From Alphaproteobacteria bacterium (GTDB lineage: Bacteria > Pseudomonadota > Alphaproteobacteria > UBA6615), in NCBI GenBank assembly GCA_021774445.1, contig JAJFJA010000054.1, positions 62,001 through 126,000 of the forward strand: 64,000 bases of DNA, in the 5' to 3' direction. Under the pieces are notes generated by a model. That model saw nothing but the letters and a program-made list of their open reading frames with translations, ran no database searches and was not told the origin of the DNA. The position numbers were made by a program, and so were the translations under genes. Of this stretch, positions 60,382-64,000 are shown piece after piece (the stretch's first letter is position 1; every line of letters starts with the position of its first letter).

Positions 60382-61338
60382 ATGACAGAACAGCCGTCGC
60401 GCGCGTCTTCCTCTTCGCCCTGGCCGGCGATTGGCTTGCTGCTGACCCTCGGCGCCATTTGGGGTGGCGGCACCAGCATTGCCAAGTTCCTGAATTTGTC
60501 CGGCGTGCCGCCGTTGGGTGTGGTTTTCTGGCAGACCCTTGGCGCCGGGTGCCTGTTATTGCTGGCCCGCTGGCGCAGCAGTAGGCGCGTGCCCTTGCGG
60601 CTGAACCGTCCGCTGCTCGTCTACTTCGCCATCAACGGTGTGATCGGTCTTGCGATACCCAGCTCCAACATGGTGTTCGTGACCGGCCAGATCCCGGCGG
60701 GGGTCATGGCGGTCGTCCTCACCTTGTCGCCGGTGCTGACCTATTTGGGCGCCATGTGTCTGCGCTTGGAAAATATGAGCCTGCGCCGCAGCGGCGGTAT
60801 TGCGCTGGGTTTCGCCGGGGCTTTGCTCTTGGTTTTGCCGAGCGGCAGCTTGCCGGACCGCTCGCTTCTGCCTTTTGCCCTGCTCGCTTTCCTCACCCCG
60901 ACTTGCTACGCGATCGCCAATGTTTACGCCGAGTTGCGCCGCCCCCAGGGCGTCGATTCCCTGGGACTTGCGGCCGGCGCCACCCTTGCCGCCGCCGCCG
61001 GGGTATTTGTCGCGGCTCTGGCGACCGGGCAGTTCTATCCCATCTGGGAGAGTCCGGGCTGGGTCGAGGTCGTCATGGTCGGCAATATGGTCCTGACATC
61101 GATCGCCTATCTGTCGATGTTCTCGTTGCTGCGTATTGCCGGCTCGGTTTATCTGAGCCAAGTGGCCTATATCGTCACCGTCACCGGGATCGGTTGGGCG
61201 GCATTGGCGTTCGCCGAGCGCCCGTCCGTCTGGCTTTGGGTCGCCGTGGTGGTCATTTTCGCCGGCGTGGCGTTGGTCAATACCAGTCGCAGCGGTCGCC
61301 GGTCGGAAGCCGCGATGCCAAGCGCGGATGCGGCTTAG
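60382..61338 (+). CDS. DMT-superfamily transporter (EamA domains)
   Basis: This is an inner-membrane transporter with about ten hydrophobic segments in two EamA repeats. It begins with a short polar tail and GLLLTLGAIWGGGTSIAKF. The 318-residue length fits the family. The substrate cannot be predicted; relatives export amino acids or other metabolites. The ATG at 60382 is preferred over an upstream in-frame codon at 60307. It converges on the UPF0260 gene with a four-base overlap of stops. Confidence 0.9.
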   Translation: MTEQPSRASSSSPWPAIGLLLTLGAIWGGGTSIAKFLNLSGVPPLGVVFWQTLGAGCLLLLARWRSSRRVPLRLNRPLLVYFAINGVIGLAIPSSNMVFVTGQIPAGVMAVVLTLSPVLTYLGAMCLRLENMSLRRSGGIALGFAGALLLVLPSGSLPDRSLLPFALLAFLTPTCYAIANVYAELRRPQGVDSLGLAAGATLAAAAGVFVAALATGQFYPIWESPGWVEVVMVGNMVLTSIAYLSMFSLLRIAGSVYLSQVAYIVTVTGIGWAALAFAERPSVWLWVAVVVIFAGVALVNTSRSGRRSEAAMPSADAA

Positions 61339-61847
61339 GAACCTTTGCCGGACCGGCCTTTCCCCGGCCGCGCGCCGCGCCGCTTGTGCCCGAACGGGTC
61401 GACATCCGCTTCGTTGAGCCAGCTCATCACATGGTCCTGGACGTCCGCGACTTTGTCTTCATTGATCGCCTGTCCGCGCACTGAAATCCCCGCCTGGTGC
61501 ACGCTGTCCGGATCGCCCGACTCCAGCGGATGCCACCAGGCCAAGGGTTGCCCGTTCGCCAGCAGCCGGTAACCGCAAGTCTCCGGCAGCCAGGCCAGGG
61601 TTTTGGCGCTCTCCGGCGTTACCTGTACGCAGTCCGGTACGTTGCTCTGGCGATTTGCGTAGTCGCCGCAGCGGCAGGAGCCAAGATCGAGGTAGCGGCA
61701 GGCCACGTTGGTCAAGGCGATGGCGCCGCTGTCCACATCTTCCAGCTTGTGCAGACAGCATTGCCCGCAACCGTCGCACACCGCCTCCCATTCCGCCGCA
61801 TCCATCTGCGCGAGGGTCTTGCGTTCCCAGAACTTCGCCTCAGTCAT
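61335..61847 (-). CDS. UPF0260 (YcgN) family cysteine-rich protein
   Basis: This conserved protein of unknown biochemical function has 170 residues from the ATG at 61847. It has the family start TEAKFWERKTLAQMD and the cysteine cluster CDGCGQCC. Further cysteines in CRYLDLGSCRCGDYANR, PDC and ETCGY suggest it binds zinc or an Fe-S cluster. It overlaps the end of cobB by eight bases, so it is translationally coupled to cobalamin synthesis here. Its C-terminus is lysine/arginine-rich. Confidence 0.9.
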   Translation of the reverse strand: MTEAKFWERKTLAQMDAAEWEAVCDGCGQCCLHKLEDVDSGAIALTNVACRYLDLGSCRCGDYANRQSNVPDCVQVTPESAKTLAWLPETCGYRLLANGQPLAWWHPLESGDPDSVHQAGISVRGQAINEDKVADVQDHVMSWLNEADVDPFGHKRRGARPGKGRSGKGS

Positions 61848-63204
61848 CGGTCGCCCCAGCCACCGCCGGCGGATCTTCGCCATCGATCAGGTGCAGGAAA
61901 GACCCGGCGGTCCGCCCGCGCACATGGCCCGCCGCACCCAGATCATCTCCCGCCGCATCGGTTAGCCGAAACAGCGGGTCGCCGTCAGCCCGCGTGTCGA
62001 CAAGCGAAGCGTAGTGGAATTCATGGCCCCGGAACGTCCGCCCGCGTGCGCCCAACGGGCTGGACGCCGCGATCACCGCCCGCCGGTAACCGAGATGCAG
62101 TCTTGGCGCTGCAAAGCTCGTCGTCACCGGTAGCAGACCCGCCATGCTATGCGGCGCCCCGTCGCCATCCACCAGCACCTCGCCCAGGACCATATAACCG
62201 CCGCACTCGCCCCAGATCGCCGCGCCGCGTTCGGCGGCCCGGCGCACGCCGCCGAGGAACCCGAGATTGGCCGCCAACTGGCCGGCATGCAATTCCGGAT
62301 AGCCGCCGGGCAGATACACCGCATCGCATCCATCGCCCGGCCCCTCGTCCGCCAATGGGGAAAACAAACTGATTTCCGTGCCGGCATCCCGCCAACCGTC
62401 GAGCACATGGCCATAGGCAAAGGCGAAGGCTTGGTCGCGCGCCGCGGCGATGCGTTGTCCCAGCGGCGGTAGAGGTGGCCGCGCCGCTGCCGTCAACCCC
62501 ATCGACAGCGGGCGCGCCAGCGCTTGCAACGCGGTCAAGTCGAGATGCCTGTCCACCAGATCGGCCGCTTGCTCGAGGAAAGCCGCCAAGCCAGGATGCT
62601 CGCCTGCCGGCACCAATCCAAGGTGACGCGCCGGCAATGTCAGCGCGGCATTACGCGGCAGGCAGCCGATCACCGGCAGCCGCGGCACCGCATGGGCCGC
62701 GGCGGCCCGCAGCAACGCCTCATGACGCCCGCTGCCCACATTGTTGAACACCACCCCGCCCAACGACACGTTTTCCCCATAGCCGGCGAAGCCGCGCAGC
62801 AGCGCCCCGGCGCTTTCGGCCTGCCCGCGCGCGTCCACCACCAGCAGCGCCGGCCACCCGGTAAGCGCCGCCAAGGCGGCGGTCGAACCGGGTTGCGGGC
62901 GGATATCGACGGCCGCCCCATCGAACAGGCCCATCACGCCTTCGCAGAGCACCAGGTCGCCGCCGGCGCCGAGTCGCCCCAGCAAACCCGCCAGTGTTCC
63001 GGGTGTCATCGCCCAGCTGTCGAGATTTTGGCAGGCCTGCCCGCTCGCCGCCTGGTGGAAGGCGGGGTCGATATAGTCCGGTCCCACCTTCGCCGGTTTC
63101 ACGGCAACGCCCCGGCGCGTCAATGCCCGCAGCACACTGAGGGTTATTGTCGTCTTGCCGCTGCCCGAGGCCGGCGCCGCCACGATTAGGCCCGGTGCGG
63201 CCAC
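61840..63204 (-). CDS. cobB: Cobyrinic acid/hydrogenobyrinic acid a,c-diamide synthase CobB
   Basis: CobB amidates the a and c side chains of the corrin ring using glutamine and ATP. The 454-residue product has the N-terminal ATPase motif APASGSGKTTITLSVL and VKPAKVGPDYIDP. The C-terminal class I glutamine amidotransferase domain has the nucleophile in WGECGGYMVLG. It starts at a GTG (63204), four bases after the upstream gene's stop. Whether it belongs to the aerobic or anaerobic pathway cannot be told. Confidence 0.94.
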   Translation of the reverse strand: MAAPGLIVAAPASGSGKTTITLSVLRALTRRGVAVKPAKVGPDYIDPAFHQAASGQACQNLDSWAMTPGTLAGLLGRLGAGGDLVLCEGVMGLFDGAAVDIRPQPGSTAALAALTGWPALLVVDARGQAESAGALLRGFAGYGENVSLGGVVFNNVGSGRHEALLRAAAAHAVPRLPVIGCLPRNAALTLPARHLGLVPAGEHPGLAAFLEQAADLVDRHLDLTALQALARPLSMGLTAAARPPLPPLGQRIAAARDQAFAFAYGHVLDGWRDAGTEISLFSPLADEGPGDGCDAVYLPGGYPELHAGQLAANLGFLGGVRRAAERGAAIWGECGGYMVLGEVLVDGDGAPHSMAGLLPVTTSFAAPRLHLGYRRAVIAASSPLGARGRTFRGHEFHYASLVDTRADGDPLFRLTDAAGDDLGAAGHVRGRTAGSFLHLIDGEDPPAVAGATDD

Positions 63205-63208
63205 CCGA

Positions 63209-63640
63209 TCACCCGGCGATGCGCAGCAGCACGAAGATCGCCACCACCAACTGCCCCAGATTCAGGATCATGCTCGCGCGATGCAGGCGGCGAAACACCC
63301 CGCGCGCCTGCGCATTGTCGGGGCCGGCCGCCCGCGCTTCTTCCATGCGGGGGGTCAGCCCCCGCCGGGCGGCCACGAAACCGAAAGCGATGGCCGCCAT
63401 GCAGGCGACCTCCAGCCCATGGGTCCGCCCCGCCGCCAGCAGGCCGGCGGTCGCGACCGCCGCGATCGCCATCGCCAAATAATATTGCGGAAACAGCACC
63501 GCCATCAGACCGCCGGCGCGTTCTTTGCCGAGATGGCGAAATACCGTCGGCGCGACGACGAAAGTGAACAGCACCATCCCGCCGACCACCAGCCCGGCGA
63601 ACAAGCCGACAAACGCCCGCAGATTGAGCCAGTCGACCAT
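63209..63640 (-). CDS. Small integral membrane protein (DUF4149-like)
   Basis: The 143-residue product has about four hydrophobic segments (AFVGLFAGLVVGGMVLFTFV, then MAIAAVATAGLLAAG, ACMAAIAFGFVAA and NLGQLVVAIFVLLRI). A TVFRHLGKERAGGLMAVLFP stretch resembles DUF4149 proteins. Its function is unknown. It sits between cobA and cobB on the same strand with gaps of three and four bases, so it is co-transcribed with cobalamin genes. Confidence 0.8.
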   Translation of the reverse strand: MVDWLNLRAFVGLFAGLVVGGMVLFTFVVAPTVFRHLGKERAGGLMAVLFPQYYLAMAIAAVATAGLLAAGRTHGLEVACMAAIAFGFVAARRGLTPRMEEARAAGPDNAQARGVFRRLHRASMILNLGQLVVAIFVLLRIAG

Positions 63641-63643
63641 GCC

Positions 63644-64000
63644 TTAGCCGGCTTGCCGTTCGTCGTCGAGATTAAGCGGGTCGGCCAGCAACGTCCGGCC
63701 GGCCAGCGCCCCTTGCCAGTCGAGGCCCGCCCGCAACCGCACCACCTCGCCGACGACGAACAGCGCCGGCGGTGCCAACCCCGCCCGCGCGGCGGCGGCC
63801 GCGGCATCGCCGATCGTCGTTTCCACCACTTGTTGCTGAGCGGTTGCCGCGCTGACCACCAGGGCCGCCGGCTCGTCCGGCCGCCGGCCATGGGCGAGCA
63901 GCCGCGCGCTGATCAGCGCCAGATGTTTTAGCGCCATGTAGAACACCAAGACTTGGCCGCCCTGCGCCAGGGCCTGCCAGTTCAGGCTGTCCGGCATCTG
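63644..64000 (-). CDS. cobA: Uroporphyrinogen-III C-methyltransferase CobA, 5' truncated by the window edge
   Basis: CobA methylates uroporphyrinogen III to precorrin-2, the entry to cobalamin and sirohaem. Only the C-terminal 118 residues are in the window. They include LNWQALAQGGQVLVFYMALK, and VSAATAQQQVV and PALFVVGEVVRLR, all typical of the SUMT fold. The frame is still open at the window end. The stop at 63644 lies three bases before the start of the small membrane protein gene. Confidence 0.93.
   Translation of the reverse strand, partial: QMPDSLNWQALAQGGQVLVFYMALKHLALISARLLAHGRRPDEPAALVVSAATAQQQVVETTIGDAAAAAARAGLAPPALFVVGEVVRLRAGLDWQGALAGRTLLADPLNLDDERQAG

Overview
The window is a 64 kb stretch of gene-dense, high-GC chromosome from an alphaproteobacterium. 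Gene content and order point to a Rhodospirillales-like lineage: glnD-murJ-trpS, a MucR/Fur/ornithine-lipid block, miaB-phoH-ybeY-corC-lnt-metK-trmB-rimP-nusA-ylxR-infB-rbfA-truB-rpsO-pnp, an irr/fabA divergon, and ubiE-ubiB-coaBC-dut running opposite to mutM. This placement is inferred from gene families and synteny, because the window has no rRNA. I see no rRNA, tRNA, CRISPR array, transposase, integrase or phage gene.

Layout. 1-5.2 kb holds the 3' part of glnD (nitrogen sensing), murJ (lipid II flippase) and trpS, convergent with a class III adenylate cyclase. 6.7-9.9 kb holds nfu (Fe-S assembly), a Bax-type glucosaminidase, a polysaccharide deacetylase on the opposite strand and a RutE-like nitroreductase. 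9.9-14 kb runs tsaB, rimI, a Ros/MucR regulator, a Fur-family regulator and the ornithine-lipid pair olsB-olsA. 14-31.3 kb is a long co-directional block for RNA maturation, envelope lipoprotein acylation, SAM synthesis and transcription/translation. It carries a terminator-like attenuator before rimP. 31.3-32.0 kb is a glycerophosphodiesterase.

32.3-38.4 kb is the most biologically suggestive part. fabA-fabB-fabI (unsaturated fatty acid synthesis) is divergent from irr (iron/haem-responsive regulator). Irr is followed by a rubrerythrin, a GlpC-like Fe-S oxidoreductase and a DUF3501 protein. The irr and rubrerythrin promoters share the same layout, with a GAATT-centred palindrome just upstream of the -35 box. 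38.5-40.1 kb holds an exported SH3-type protein and a 2-hydroxyacid dehydrogenase. 40.1-41.3 kb is a visibly AT-richer insertion carrying an orphan cytosolic trypsin-like protease.

41.3-47.7 kb is a minus-strand run (ubiE, ubiB, coaBC, dut, an Rrf2 regulator, cysK, a MoeB-type E1 enzyme) for ubiquinone, CoA, dUTP hygiene and cysteine synthesis. 47.8-57 kb is the replication neighbourhood: mutM, an enoyl-CoA hydratase, rpsT, dnaA, dnaN, recF and gyrB. 57-64 kb holds a class A penicillin-binding protein, an amidohydrolase-fold protein that has lost several metal ligands, a DMT transporter, a UPF0260 protein, cobB, a small membrane protein and the start-truncated cobA (cobalamin/sirohaem). Most of the window is housekeeping. 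The best candidates for something new are the Irr-associated rubrerythrin/Fe-S/DUF3501 module, the trypsin-like orphan and the degenerate amidohydrolase.
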